From an uncultured Eubacterium sp. (GTDB lineage Bacteria; Bacillota; Clostridia; Lachnospirales; Lachnospiraceae), in contig CAJUTR010000003.1 of the NCBI GenBank assembly GCA_910589665.1, forward strand, positions 176,115 to 211,340: a stretch of 35,226 nucleotides of DNA. Reading direction: 5' to 3'. The position numbers and the translations under genes were made by a program. The notes under the pieces are model-generated. The model was not told where the DNA came from and ran no database searches. It saw only the letters and a list, made by a program, of their open reading frames with translations. Shown here one piece after another: positions 7,766-17,404 of this stretch. Each line of letters opens with the position of its first letter. Position 1 is the first letter of the stretch.

Positions 7766-8986
7766 ATGAAAGAAAAAGTAGTACTTGCTTACTCCGGCGG
7801 CCTGGATACGACTGCCATCATCCCGTGGCTGAAGGAAAACTTTGACTACGAAGTAATCTGTGTCTGCATCGACTGCGGACAGGAGGAAGAACTGGACGGC
7901 CTGGAAGAGCGGGCAAAGTCGTGTGGCGCTTCCAAACTTTACATAGAGGACGTCATTGACGAATTTTGTGACGAATACATTGTTCCCTGCGTACAGGGAC
8001 ATGCTGTATATGAGAACAAATATCTGCTTGGGACATCGATGGCCCGTCCGGTCATCGCAAAACGTCTTGTGGAGATTGCCCGGAAAGAAGGCGCTACAGC
8101 GATCTGCCACGGGGCGACCGGCAAAGGTAATGATCAAATCCGATTTGAACTTGGTATCAAAGCGCTTGCTCCTGACCTGAAGATCATTGCCGCATGGCGG
8201 AGCGACAAGTGGACGATGGATTCCCGTGAATCCGAAATCGAGTACTGCAAAGCGCACGGCATCGATCTTCCGTTCTCCGCGGATTCGAGTTACAGCCGCG
8301 ACCGGAACCTTTGGCACATCAGCCACGAGGGCCTGGAACTAGAGGACCCAGCTAATGAACCAAACTTTGAACATCTTCTCGTACTCGGCACCACACCGGA
8401 ACATGCGCCGGAAGAAGGTGAGTATGTCACGATGACATTTGAAAAAGGTGTGCCGAAATCCGTCAATGGAAAAGAAATGAAAGTTTCGGACATCATCCGC
8501 GAACTGAACCAGCTCGGCGGAAAACACGGCATCGGTATTGTGGATATCGTGGAGAACCGTGTGGTCGGCATGAAATCCCGCGGCGTTTATGAGACACCGG
8601 GCGGAACGATCCTGTACGAGGCGCACCAGCAGCTAGAAGAACTGATCCTCGACCGGGATACGTATGATCAGAAGATCGACATGGGAAACCGGCTCGCACA
8701 GATCGTATATGAAGGAAAATGGTTCAGTCCTCTGCGTGAAGCTGTTCAGGCATTTATCGAGTCCACGCAGAAATACGTGACCGGCGAAGTGAAGTTCAAG
8801 CTTTACAAGGGAAATATCATCAAAGCGGGCACGACATCGCCGTATTCCCTGTACAATGAGAGCATTGCTTCGTTTACGACCGGAGATCTCTACGACCACC
8901 ACGATGCCGAAGGATTCATCAACCTGTTCGGACTTTCCACAAAAGTACGCGCGATGAAACTGGCACAGTGTGAGGAAGAAAAATAA
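7766..8986 (+). CDS. argG: Argininosuccinate synthase
   Basis: Joins citrulline and aspartate with ATP to make argininosuccinate, the penultimate step of arginine synthesis. It has 406 residues, the normal length. AYSGGLDTT (8-16) is the PP-loop ATP motif. CHGATGKGNDQIRFE and SADSSYSRDRNLWHIS are conserved substrate-binding segments. GGAGG lies 7 bases before the ATG. It is divergent from argC and has its own promoter with an ARG-box-like element. A hairpin follows 20 bases after the stop. argH, often the next gene, is not here; the neighbour is a convergent ABC permease remnant. Confidence 0.97.
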   Translation: MKEKVVLAYSGGLDTTAIIPWLKENFDYEVICVCIDCGQEEELDGLEERAKSCGASKLYIEDVIDEFCDEYIVPCVQGHAVYENKYLLGTSMARPVIAKRLVEIARKEGATAICHGATGKGNDQIRFELGIKALAPDLKIIAAWRSDKWTMDSRESEIEYCKAHGIDLPFSADSSYSRDRNLWHISHEGLELEDPANEPNFEHLLVLGTTPEHAPEEGEYVTMTFEKGVPKSVNGKEMKVSDIIRELNQLGGKHGIGIVDIVENRVVGMKSRGVYETPGGTILYEAHQQLEELILDRDTYDQKIDMGNRLAQIVYEGKWFSPLREAVQAFIESTQKYVTGEVKFKLYKGNIIKAGTTSPYSLYNESIASFTTGDLYDHHDAEGFINLFGLSTKVRAMKLAQCEEEK

Positions 8987-9006
8987 TAAATCATGTAACT
9001 TACGTA

Positions 9007-9034
9007 AAGGGGGCTGTCGGAAAACAGCCCTCTT
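9007..9034 (+). terminator. Hairpin terminator between argG and the convergent permease
   Basis: GGGCTGT (9011-9017) pairs with ACAGCCC (9024-9030) around a 6-base loop, and flanking AAGG/TCTT extends the stem to 11 pairs with one G-U. The downstream T-tract is weak (TCTTAAAT). It lies between two converging genes, so it may work in both directions. Confidence 0.6.
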
Positions 9035-9040
9035 AAATCA

Positions 9041-11603
9041 CTAGTTATTCCTCTGCACCCTCAAAGAAATACTCTCATCTCCATATCCCCGATATAAAAC
9101 AAGTACGATCCCGATACATAGTAAGAATAATGCAGCAACACAGGCAGTAAACTCCAAAACTGGATATTGAACGACGAAATATTCCATCCTCTCCTGCATC
9201 CCCCTGCCTGTCAGAAAGAAAATCCCGCCACCCAAACCTGCTGTCAGCGCAGTTATGATGAGGCTGTAAAAAACGCCTTCCAGAAGCAGCATGTTTTTAA
9301 GCTGTTTCCTCGTAAGTCCGATGCTCTCCATTACCGCAAACTCTCTCGTCCTGACTGTCAGTCCTGTGATGGTAACATCCACATAATTGACAATACCCAT
9401 AAGGAGCAGGATCACGCACAAAGCTCCCATCACCATCCGGTTCGAATTAATATAATCGCTCATTTCCTGCAAAATATCATTTTTAAGTACTATACTAAGT
9501 GAGCGAAGATCTTCATTGCCGTATGGATCCGGTTTATATTGCTCGTTATATTTTTCCACGATTTTATTTACTTCGCGCCCCAAATCAAGCCTGCTGCCAG
9601 ATTGTGCTTTCAGGGACACGCAAAAATTTTGTTCTTCAATCTGTAACTTTTGAAACCCTTTTTCACTGGTCAATAAGTAAACGAAATCATAACTCATCCA
9701 TGTGTAATGGAAATCCGCCAGCTTTTCCAGCTGCAAGTCCAAATATCCGCAAAAACGCATATGCCTTGCTTGTTGTCCGTACACAAGATCATAAATCTTC
9801 AGTGGCATGCCAACGGTATCTTTGCTCATCTCTATCTGCGCAGGGGAAAGCAGATGATCGTGCAGCAAAATCATACCATCGCCATCTATCACCGTTTCCA
9901 CATCCAGATACAACTCCTGTTCTTTTGCAATCGCCTTTAATTGGGTCAGATATTCATCGCTCAAAATCTGGATCGTGCAGGGAGAGCGGTAAAAATAAAA
10001 ATCTGTTTCCAGATTGTCCCGAATGGGATCGAATACCGGCTCATCTACCAAAATTTCCCCAAAACCGCCCCTCGAAATATTGCTGTTCTCAATACCGGGA
10101 AGAGCCAGGATTTGATCCAGGATTTCATTTGGAAAAAGGATATGCCGATTAAACTCCTGACACTCTTCAGCTGTAAAAAGCGTGCCCACGTAAATATCCG
10201 GATGCTCATATTCAATCTGATTGCTCGTGTCTGCCCCCTGGAAATCATGACTACGGCAAGCGATGCGATCAGTCCCAAGCTAAGGCAGGCCGCGCTCACA
10301 AAATAACGTCTTTTAAAACGCATGATGCTTCGCCAAGCCATGTGTGTGAGCAAAAACTTCTGCTTCCGGTTCACTTTTGTCACATCTTTCCACCCATCTC
10401 CACTCGCCGCCTGATCCATATAAGTGACTGCCTCGATTGGCGTCAATTTCACAGTACGGCGGATGGCAAGAGCAGAACTAAAGTACGCTACTACGCCGCA
10501 GAAGAGGAAAGATACTGCCAGCAGGATCGGACGGAAGGTAATCATCCCTGACGCGCTTCCAAATCGATGGAGATACATTTTGGACAATAATACTGGTATG
10601 ACTACGAGCGCGATCACCACCCCCATCAGGGCACCGATTACACTTCCCCGCAGGACGATCCTTCTCATCTGCCAGTAGACAATGCTGCAAATCTGTCTCC
10701 TCGTTGTACCAAGCGTTTTCAAAAGTCCGTATTCGCGGATACTCCGCTCAAAAGAAATGTGGAGAACATTATAGATCAGCAGCCCCACACTCGTTAAAAT
10801 AACGACCGCCAGTATCAATATCGTATCAACTCCACCTGCCAGCACAAACATCGCCTGCCATCCAGCCGTGTCAGACACAAAAAACTTCTGGCTTGTGTCG
10901 CGCATCTCAATATCCTGATAAAGTCTTTGCTTGACCGTGATACCCTTTAACCGGTCATCCTGTCTCAGATACAGCGTCAGATCCAGTTCCTCTTTTCCCG
11001 GAACGGAATCTAGAAATGACTGCGAAAAATACGCATCCGGCCGACCATACTGGGCGGTGGCAATATACTCCGTATAATATCCGGAAAGGACGAAATCGAA
11101 TACTTCCACTTCGTTACTCTCATCCAAAAACCGACAGGGAATGATAATTTCATGCCCACTTGTGGATCTGTAATACCTACCACTTCCAAGGCCCTCACGG
11201 GAAGCATGACCTCCCTCTTCCCTCGTGGATAATTCCCATGAATATCTGTAAAAGCCGACTTTTTGATCTTTTCCCAGGTGACATCATCAATGACCGCGCA
11301 TCTGGCTTCCGACATGACACCAAACCAAACACATCTTCCGACATCCTTGATATATGAAAGTTCCTGTATTTGTTCATACTGTTCCTCCGTCGCCCTCTCG
11401 AGCCTTGTGTTCGATACCACACCCCGCTTCCTTGCCTCACGCAGCATATCGGTCTCGGACTTCCCGGCAGCAAAACTGAACACACAAAACAGTGCCATAA
11501 CGGCAAACGCGACGGCTCCCATCAGGATCATGTGGCGCTTTTTGTCCGCGTCATACTGCTTCTTCGCCAGGTGCGCGATTGCTTTTTTATTGTTATTCTT
11601 CAT
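9041..11603 (-). pseudogene. Second FtsX/MacB-type ABC permease copy, two frameshifts
   Basis: A full-length paralog (about 854 codons when repaired) of the intact permease directly upstream; the N-termini are nearly identical (MKNNNKKAIAHLAKKQYDA). Reading is broken twice. At the A-run 11126-11130 one base is missing, so PVGF should continue as LDESNEVEVFDF but shifts. At the C-run 10234-10238 one base is missing, so MISRG should continue as ADTSNQIEYEHPD. Both are in five-base homopolymers, and all three remaining segments stay open and well conserved to the end (ESISLRVQRNN). This fits either very recent inactivation, sequencing or assembly error, or length variation in the runs. If repaired it would be a membrane subunit sharing the single upstream ATPase. 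It starts 12 bases after the intact copy. Confidence 0.8.
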
Positions 11604-11615
11604 GCTGCATCCCCC

Positions 11616-14159
11616 TTAATCCGCATAAATCCGCAGCCTCAAAGAGATACTCTCCTCCCCGTACCTGCGGTACAAAATAAGTACGATCGCGATGCACGAC
11701 AGGAATAATGCGGCGGCGCAGACGGCAAACTCCACAACCGGATATTGAACGACAAAATATGCCATCTTCTCCCGCATCACCTTTCCGATCAGAAAGAAAA
11801 TCCCTCCCCCGGCTATACCCGTCAATACGGTAATGATCAGGCTAAAGAAAATACCTTCTAAGATCAGCATGTTCCTCAGCTGTATTCTCGTCAGCCCGAT
11901 ACTTTCCATCACGGCAAATTCCTTCTTTCTCACCGCCAGGCCAGTGATCGTGACATCCATATAATTGACAATGCCCATGAAAAGAAGGATGGCACACAGT
12001 ACCCCGAGTACCAGCTGGTTCGAGACGATATAATCGCTCATTTCCTGCAGGATATCGATCTTTAGCATTAACTCAAGCGAGCGATAATCCTCATTCCCAT
12101 ATTCGTCAGGTCCATACTGCCTATTATACTCTTCTACGATCTTCTCCACCTCCCGGCCCAGAGAAACCCTGCTGCCGGATTCGGCTTGAAGTTCGATAAA
12201 AAAATTCTGTTCCATTATCTTTATATTTTGAAATCCCTTTTCGCTTATCAGAAAATATGCACTATCATTTCCCATCCATGTATAGTAGATTTCCGGCAGA
12301 TTTTCCTGCTGAAGATCCAAATAACCGCAAAAACGCACATCTCTTTTCTCATTCCCGGCACCATAAATTCCTAACGTCATGCCAACCGTATCTTTACTCA
12401 TCTCGATCTGGGCATGGGAAAGCAGATGGTCATGCAGCAGGATCACTCCCTCGCCACGGATCACCGCATCCACATCCAGATACAGCCCCTGTTCGTCTGC
12501 AAACGCCTTTAACTGATCCAGGTATTGATCACTCATGATCTGGATCGTACAGGGCGTGCGGTAAAAATGGATCTCGGTTTCCAAATCTTCCCGGATCAAA
12601 TCGAGTGCTTTTTCCTCCACTAACACCTCTGCAAAGCCGCCCCGCGCGACAAAGCTGTTCTCAATGCCAAAAAGCGCCTGTATGTGATCCCGGAGTGTAT
12701 CAGGAAACAATAGGTGCGGATTAAATTCCTCATACATATCTGCGGATATCTTTGTAGTAACACGAACATCCGGGTGATCATATTCGATCTCATTCCTTGT
12801 GTCGGATCCCCTAGAAATCATCACGACACCAAGCGAAACGATCAACCCCATGCTAAGACAGGCCGCGCTGATGAAAAACCGCTTCTTAAAACGCATGATA
12901 TTTAGCCAAGCCATCTGCGGCAAGGAGACTTTCCCCGCCATACTTTTCCTATGCGTGCTGCCGGCTGCCTTTTCCCGATAGGTGACAGCCTCGATCGGCG
13001 TCAGTTTAACGGTGCGCCGGATGGCAAGCGCGGAACTGACCCATGTAACGATAGCGCTAAACAGGACGGATACGGCCAGAAGAAGCGGACGGAACGTGAT
13101 CATTCCAGCCGCGCTGCCAAACCGGTAAAGATACATTTTGGACAATAGGAGCGGCATTACCATGACCGCGATCAATACGCCCGCCAAAGCGCCGACCAGA
13201 CTCCCCCAAAAAACAATCGTCCTCAACTGGCAGAACACAATGCCCCAAAGCTGTTTCCCCGTCGTGCCGATCGTCTTTAAAAGTCCGTATTCGCGAATAT
13301 TGCGGTCAAAGGAAATATGAAGTACGTTGTAGATCAGAAGCCCTGCACTGGCTAAAATAACAAACGCCAGTATCAATACGGTATCAAACCCTCCCGCCAG
13401 CGTAAAAAACGCCACATTTTCCGCCGTGTCAAATCCCAGGAACTGCTGGCTTACATCTCGCATTTCTATATCCTGATACAGATCATTCTCGACCGTTCTC
13501 CCATCGATCCGGTCATTTTGTCTCATATACAGCGTCAGATCCAGCTGCCCATCGTCAAGAGAATCCAAAAACGCCTGCGAAAAATACGTATCCGGCAGTC
13601 CATAAAAGGCGGTGGCAATATACTCGGTATAATATCCGGACAGGACGAAATCATAGTCTCCCTCTCCGTTCTTTTCGTTAAAAAAGCTGATCGGAAGTGA
13701 CAGTTCCATCCCCACCTGTGGATCTGTGATCCCTACCGCTTTCAGGGCACGCATGGGAAGCATCACCTCTGTTTTTTCCTGTGGATAATTCCCATGAATG
13801 TCTGTAAACGCCGGTTTCTTGATCTGTTCCCAGGCTGTACCGTCAATGACCGTGCACCTTGTACCCAGTGTGTCTCCAAATCTCACACATCGTCCGACAT
13901 CTTTGATATACGGAAGTTTTTTGATCTGTTCGTATTGTTCCTCGGTCGCGCGCTCGAGCGATGTATTCGATACGACACCGCACATCCTCGCCTCGCGCAG
14001 CATATCGGTTTCGATCTTCCCGGCGGCAAAACTGAACACGCAAAACAGCGTCATAACCGCGAACGCAACCGCCCCGGTCAGGATCAAGTAGCGCTTTTTT
14101 TCCGCGTCATACTGCTTTTTCGCCAGGTGCGCGATTACTTTTTTATTGTTATTCTTCAT
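11616..14159 (-). CDS. ABC transporter permease with two FtsX domains
   Basis: An 847-residue integral membrane protein. A first membrane segment lies near residues 26-47 (LTGAVAFAVMTLFCVFSFAAG). A long extracellular domain follows, then an FtsX-type helix cluster at about 265-380 with the cytoplasmic NIREYGLLKTIGTTGKQL. A second half begins at MAWLNIMRFKKRFFISAACL with another large external domain. A final FtsX cluster at about 720-840 contains KKEFAVMESIGLTRIQL. Two such coupling loops are expected for one polypeptide acting with an ATPase dimer. Its start overlaps the ATPase stop by 11 bases, so the two are translationally coupled. Such transporters handle peptides, antibiotics or lipoproteins; the substrate cannot be read from sequence. 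The adjacent two-component system suggests induced resistance. Confidence 0.88.
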   Translation of the reverse strand: MKNNNKKVIAHLAKKQYDAEKKRYLILTGAVAFAVMTLFCVFSFAAGKIETDMLREARMCGVVSNTSLERATEEQYEQIKKLPYIKDVGRCVRFGDTLGTRCTVIDGTAWEQIKKPAFTDIHGNYPQEKTEVMLPMRALKAVGITDPQVGMELSLPISFFNEKNGEGDYDFVLSGYYTEYIATAFYGLPDTYFSQAFLDSLDDGQLDLTLYMRQNDRIDGRTVENDLYQDIEMRDVSQQFLGFDTAENVAFFTLAGGFDTVLILAFVILASAGLLIYNVLHISFDRNIREYGLLKTIGTTGKQLWGIVFCQLRTIVFWGSLVGALAGVLIAVMVMPLLLSKMYLYRFGSAAGMITFRPLLLAVSVLFSAIVTWVSSALAIRRTVKLTPIEAVTYREKAAGSTHRKSMAGKVSLPQMAWLNIMRFKKRFFISAACLSMGLIVSLGVVMISRGSDTRNEIEYDHPDVRVTTKISADMYEEFNPHLLFPDTLRDHIQALFGIENSFVARGGFAEVLVEEKALDLIREDLETEIHFYRTPCTIQIMSDQYLDQLKAFADEQGLYLDVDAVIRGEGVILLHDHLLSHAQIEMSKDTVGMTLGIYGAGNEKRDVRFCGYLDLQQENLPEIYYTWMGNDSAYFLISEKGFQNIKIMEQNFFIELQAESGSRVSLGREVEKIVEEYNRQYGPDEYGNEDYRSLELMLKIDILQEMSDYIVSNQLVLGVLCAILLFMGIVNYMDVTITGLAVRKKEFAVMESIGLTRIQLRNMLILEGIFFSLIITVLTGIAGGGIFFLIGKVMREKMAYFVVQYPVVEFAVCAAALFLSCIAIVLILYRRYGEESISLRLRIYAD

Positions 14160-14829
14160 ACTGCCTACCCCTTACCCTGCCATCTTCAATGCGGATGATG
14201 CGGTCCGTCATCTGGGCGATCTCCTCATTATGCGTCACGATCACGATCGTCTGATGGAACTTGGCGGCGCTTGATTTCATCAGGCCTACGACTTCCGTCC
14301 CCGTTACCGAGTCCAGATTCCCGGTTGGCTCATCGGCGAGGATTACGGCCGGTTTTGTGGACAATGCCCTTGCAATCGCCACTCTCTGTTGCTGTCCGCC
14401 GGAAAGCATATGCGGCATACTGTCCAGCTTTTCGCGCAGCTTCAGCGTGTCGATGATATTGTAAAAAAACGTCTCATCGACCTCCCTCCCGTCCAGCTGC
14501 AGCGGCAGCACGATGTTTTCATACACATTCAGCACGGGAACGAGATTATAATTCTGAAACACGAACCCGATATTTCTTCTTCGGAAAATGGTCCGCTCAT
14601 CGTTTTTCAATTTACCGACATCCTCGCCCCGGACGATCACGTCACCCTCTGTAGGATCATCGAGACACCCCAGCATATTAAGAAGCGTCGTCTTACCACT
14701 TCCGGACGATCCCGTAATGGAGACAAACGCGCCGTCTTCTATCGAAATAGAAATTCCGTCCAGTGCGCGCACCTCACCCGACGGAATCTGATAGATTTTT
14801 TTTAATCCTCTCGTTTCTAATACATTCAT
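14149..14829 (-). CDS. ABC transporter ATP-binding protein (MacB/LolD type)
   Basis: A 226-residue ATPase that powers the neighbouring FtsX permease(s). GSSGSGKTT (40-48) is Walker A, LSGGQQQRVAIARAL is the signature, VILADEPTGNLDS is Walker B, and the H-loop histidine is in VIVTHNEE. The SSGSGKTTLLN and DEPTGNLD forms are typical of the MacB/LolD/BceA group. The ATG at 14829 follows GGAGGG by about 7 bases; an upstream in-frame ATG at 14865 has no such site. It is the first gene of the transporter operon and has a putative regulator-controlled promoter at 14864-14896. Confidence 0.93.
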   Translation of the reverse strand: MNVLETRGLKKIYQIPSGEVRALDGISISIEDGAFVSITGSSGSGKTTLLNMLGCLDDPTEGDVIVRGEDVGKLKNDERTIFRRRNIGFVFQNYNLVPVLNVYENIVLPLQLDGREVDETFFYNIIDTLKLREKLDSMPHMLSGGQQQRVAIARALSTKPAVILADEPTGNLDSVTGTEVVGLMKSSAAKFHQTIVIVTHNEEIAQMTDRIIRIEDGRVRGRQYEE

Positions 14830-14863
14830 TTTGATCCCTCCTGTCTTTTTCTTTTGTAATTTC

Positions 14864-14896
14864 ATTTTAACAGGAAGTACTTACAATCTACTTACA
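14864..14896 (-). promoter_or_regulatory. Putative response-regulator direct repeat and promoter for the ABC operon
   Basis: On the minus strand the direct repeat TGTAAGTA-GAT-TGTAAGTA occupies 14878-14896; the units are 11 bases apart, one helical turn, as expected for a tandem OmpR/PhoB-type dimer. A TAAAAT -10 element lies at 14864-14869, and the place of the -35 falls inside the repeat with no consensus hexamer. That is the layout of an activator-dependent promoter. The kinase gene ends 23 bases upstream. The response regulator at 15758-16435 is the obvious candidate. Confidence 0.6.
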
Positions 14897-14918
14897 TTTT
14901 TTCATTTTCAGGATATTG

Positions 14919-15755
14919 CTAAGGAAGGAACATAGAAATCTCGAGTCCCGGCGTGTTCCTCCTTGCTTTTAGAAACCCTCCGTGCAGCAAAACAATTTCC
15001 CTTGCGAGATAAAGTCCCAACCCGAACCCCGGCTGTCCATCTGTTCTCTTTCCCCTGTAAAATCTCTGAAATATCCGCCCTTCCTCTCCCTCCATAATGC
15101 CAATACCGCTGTCCGAGACAGAAATTTTCGTATACATTTCATTTTGGGCAGCAGACACTCGGATTACCGAATGCGGCGGCGAATATTTTACGCTGTTTTC
15201 CAACATGTTATAAATGGCCTCCCCCAGCCAGTTGGCATCGTGAGAAATTTCCAATGTCTCATCCATCGACAGGTCAATGACGATCCTCTTCTCATCCGCC
15301 GCTTTTTTCACCTGAAAAATACTGTGCAGGATTGTTTGGGAGAGCAGGGAAGAATCCGGCTTGATCTGTATGATCCGGTTCTCAAGCCTTGCCATCTTGA
15401 TAAAACTTTCTGTCAGAAAATGCAGCTGAGATGACGTCTTTTTTAACGCTTCCAAATACTCCTGTCCCTCCGCCTCACACCTGACAGTGCCTAAAAGCTC
15501 CAGATAACTCTCGATATTTGCCAGCGGATTTCGCATCTGATGCGCTATATCAGCGATCAGTTCACGGATCTGATCGCGCTCTCTTTTTAATTGATGTTCG
15601 CTCCCTTGTATTTTCTCTGAAAGCCGTACCAGCTGATACCGGATTTTTGATGGTAGCTTGTCCTGATATTCCAAAGAGACATGCAGATCTGTCCCATTTA
15701 ACAGCTGATCCAACATCTGGGAAAACGCCTCCCATTCTTTCTTTCTCTGAAACAT
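14919..15755 (-). CDS. Histidine kinase without membrane segments
   Basis: A 278-residue kinase predicted to phosphorylate the response regulator encoded just upstream. From the alternative TTG start at 15761, H74 in IADIAHQMRNPLANIESYLELL is the phospho-accepting histidine. NMLENSVKYSP is the N box, DSGIGI the G1 box, and GFGLGLYLAREIV the G2 box. The first 60 residues are polar and charged with no hydrophobic stretch, so the protein should be cytosolic or sense through a partner such as the ABC permease. ATG at 15755 follows GGAG by 7 bases; the TTG at 15761 would overlap the regulator stop. It is followed by the regulator-box promoter of the ABC operon. Confidence 0.88.
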   Translation of the reverse strand: MFQRKKEWEAFSQMLDQLLNGTDLHVSLEYQDKLPSKIRYQLVRLSEKIQGSEHQLKRERDQIRELIADIAHQMRNPLANIESYLELLGTVRCEAEGQEYLEALKKTSSQLHFLTESFIKMARLENRIIQIKPDSSLLSQTILHSIFQVKKAADEKRIVIDLSMDETLEISHDANWLGEAIYNMLENSVKYSPPHSVIRVSAAQNEMYTKISVSDSGIGIMEGEEGRIFQRFYRGKRTDGQPGFGLGLYLAREIVLLHGGFLKARRNTPGLEISMFLP

Positions 15756-15757
15756 AC

Positions 15758-16435
15758 TCAATCTCCAAACGTATATCCAACTCCAAAAACATTTTTTATA
15801 TAGATCGGATCTGCCGGGTCAGGCTCGATTTTTTTCCGCAGACGGGATAATGTGACATTCACGGTATTCTCCTCCACGAAAGAACCTTGACCATCCCAAA
15901 GCTGCTCAAGCATCATCTGTTTTGTGATCACCCTTTTCCGGTTCCTAGCTAGCAGTTCAAGCAAGCGGTATTCCTTCGGTGTTAGATTGATCGCCGCTCC
16001 ACGGCTCATCACCCGTTTGCGCTCAAAATCAATCGTCAACTCCTCATAACAGAATACCCCCGCATCCTCATCTCCCGACCTGCGTAAAACTGCCTGCGCA
16101 TGTTTCAGCAGTACCGCTATGGAAAATGGCTTTACAAGATAATCGTCCGCTCCGCAGTCGAAGCCGCGGAGCATGTCCTCCTCCTCGTCACGCGCCGTCA
16201 GGAATATGACGGGAATGTCCCCGCGTTCGCGCACCTTTCGGCAAAGGGTAAACCCGTCCCCGTCCGGAAGTCCGACGTCGATCACCATGAGAGACGCACC
16301 ATGTTCTAGGTCACGTTCTGCTTCTCGGATGGAAGCCGCTCCCGCCACTTCATATCTGGCGTTCGCAAATGCTTTGCACAATGCTTTATTTAATAACATG
16401 TCATCTTCTACAATTATCACTTTATGGTTCAACAT
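15758..16435 (-). CDS. OmpR/PhoB-family response regulator
   Basis: A 225-residue two-domain regulator. The receiver has the acidic pair ED (10-11), phospho-acceptor D53 in VIDVGLP, T in FLTARD, and K in DDYLVKPFS. The C-terminal winged helix contains LTPKEYRLLELLARN, NTVNVTLSRLRKKI and IKNVFGVGYTF. It is followed almost immediately by the kinase gene. GAGG before the ATG supports this start. It probably binds the 11-base-spaced direct repeat in front of the ABC transporter operon. Confidence 0.94.
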   Translation of the reverse strand: MLNHKVIIVEDDMLLNKALCKAFANARYEVAGAASIREAERDLEHGASLMVIDVGLPDGDGFTLCRKVRERGDIPVIFLTARDEEEDMLRGFDCGADDYLVKPFSIAVLLKHAQAVLRRSGDEDAGVFCYEELTIDFERKRVMSRGAAINLTPKEYRLLELLARNRKRVITKQMMLEQLWDGQGSFVEENTVNVTLSRLRKKIEPDPADPIYIKNVFGVGYTFGD

Positions 16436-16464
16436 TTATACCTCAGATTTTATACTTTGAAGAC

Positions 16465-16494
16465 ATTATAACAAAAATTTGACGACTTGTTCAA
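16465..16494 (-). promoter_or_regulatory. Putative promoter of the two-component operon
   Basis: Minus-strand TTGAAC (16489-16494) and TATAAT (16465-16470) are 18 bases apart. The predicted start is near 16458, about 23 bases before the regulator ATG at 16435. The remaining 180 bases up to the HD-domain gene show no gene or clear terminator. Confidence 0.65.
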
Positions 16495-16678
16495 GACTCA
16501 TTTCTCCCATGTCCCGTTTATCAAACGCTGCGTCTCTTTGTCTTACGGATACAGACGTATTATTTTTCTCGTTTTCACCTTAAATGCTCACATGTGCACT
16601 CGTGGGCCAAAATGCCGTTTTGCCCTCCTGTTCAAACAGGATAACTGTTCTTCCATATCATGTCGTTATCCTCCATAG

Positions 16679-17323
16679 TCAATTCTTTACACTTCCATTA
16701 TTTCCATACGTAGGCTTCCATGGAGGAGGAGACAATAATGTTGTTCTTCCAATATCAGGTAATACATGATAAATGGAACATCCCATTTGCTCTTCAAAAT
16801 ATTCTTTATTTTTAAAAGTAATATCCCAGCCTTTTATGTAGTTTTCCATAATTCCATATCTACGAGTTACATCCACAAAACGTTTTTCCAAAATCACAAA
16901 TCCGTAATCTGTTGCCAGCGCATCACATATCTGAATCAATCTATCATAATCATCCGCCTGACAATTGATCATAAAGTCTTTTATTGCCTTTTCTTCCTCT
17001 GTCTGCGGATTATAATCAAATTCATCTTTCATAAGAGGATAAGAGTGTGTCATACAGACTCTTGCAACTTCATCCCACCCCCTATCCATCGCATACTTAT
17101 ATCCCTCGTATACATGCTTAGGAATATTTACAATGCCAACCCTGCGTCCAATATCATGAAGCATTCCCACTATGTACGCCTTGTTCTCATCCATCCCCGA
17201 CACTTTCTGTGCGATATTTCTTGCCGCAATCCCTGCATTTAAAGAGTGTTCGATCCAAGGTCCGGGATTTAATCGTCCTGCAATTTTTAATTCATTTTTC
17301 GTTTCTTCTACTGTTGGCAACAT
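16679..17323 (-). CDS. HD-domain phosphohydrolase-like protein
   Basis: A 214-residue soluble protein. From the ATG at 17323, H26 (WIEHSLNAG), H56-D57 (GMLHDIGR), a histidine in MTHSYPLM and an aspartate in ICDALATDYG give the H...HD...D metal-binding pattern of HD hydrolases. The family cleaves phosphate esters of nucleotides or related molecules; the substrate here is unknown. AAGGTGG precedes the chosen ATG; a TTG 18 bases upstream lacks a ribosome site. It is on the same strand as a GNAT acetyltransferase located 81 bases upstream. The link between them is only positional. Confidence 0.8.
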   Translation of the reverse strand: MLPTVEETKNELKIAGRLNPGPWIEHSLNAGIAARNIAQKVSGMDENKAYIVGMLHDIGRRVGIVNIPKHVYEGYKYAMDRGWDEVARVCMTHSYPLMKDEFDYNPQTEEEKAIKDFMINCQADDYDRLIQICDALATDYGFVILEKRFVDVTRRYGIMENYIKGWDITFKNKEYFEEQMGCSIYHVLPDIGRTTLLSPPPWKPTYGNNGSVKN

Positions 17324-17404
17324 ATAACCACCTTCTTCCAAAATTCATTTCCTTCACAAACAAGAAGTTATAGATCCTTTTGCAGATAAAGCAAATCCTG
17401 CCGC

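Noticed and set aside
7745..8326. Long open frame on the strand opposite argG
   Set aside because: It is the antisense shadow of a highly conserved gene, has no recognisable motif, and overlaps the argG promoter and ribosome site.
10234..11130. Programmed frameshifting in the second permease
   Set aside because: No slippery heptamer with a downstream structure was evident, two separate shifts would be needed, and both lie in simple homopolymers.
16627..16640. CCTGTT-CA-AACAGG near the HD gene as a terminator
   Set aside because: The loop is only two bases and no T-tract follows on either strand.
16487..16678. Open frame of 63 codons between the two-component operon and the HD gene
   Set aside because: It begins over the predicted regulator promoter, has no ribosome site, and shows no protein-like composition.
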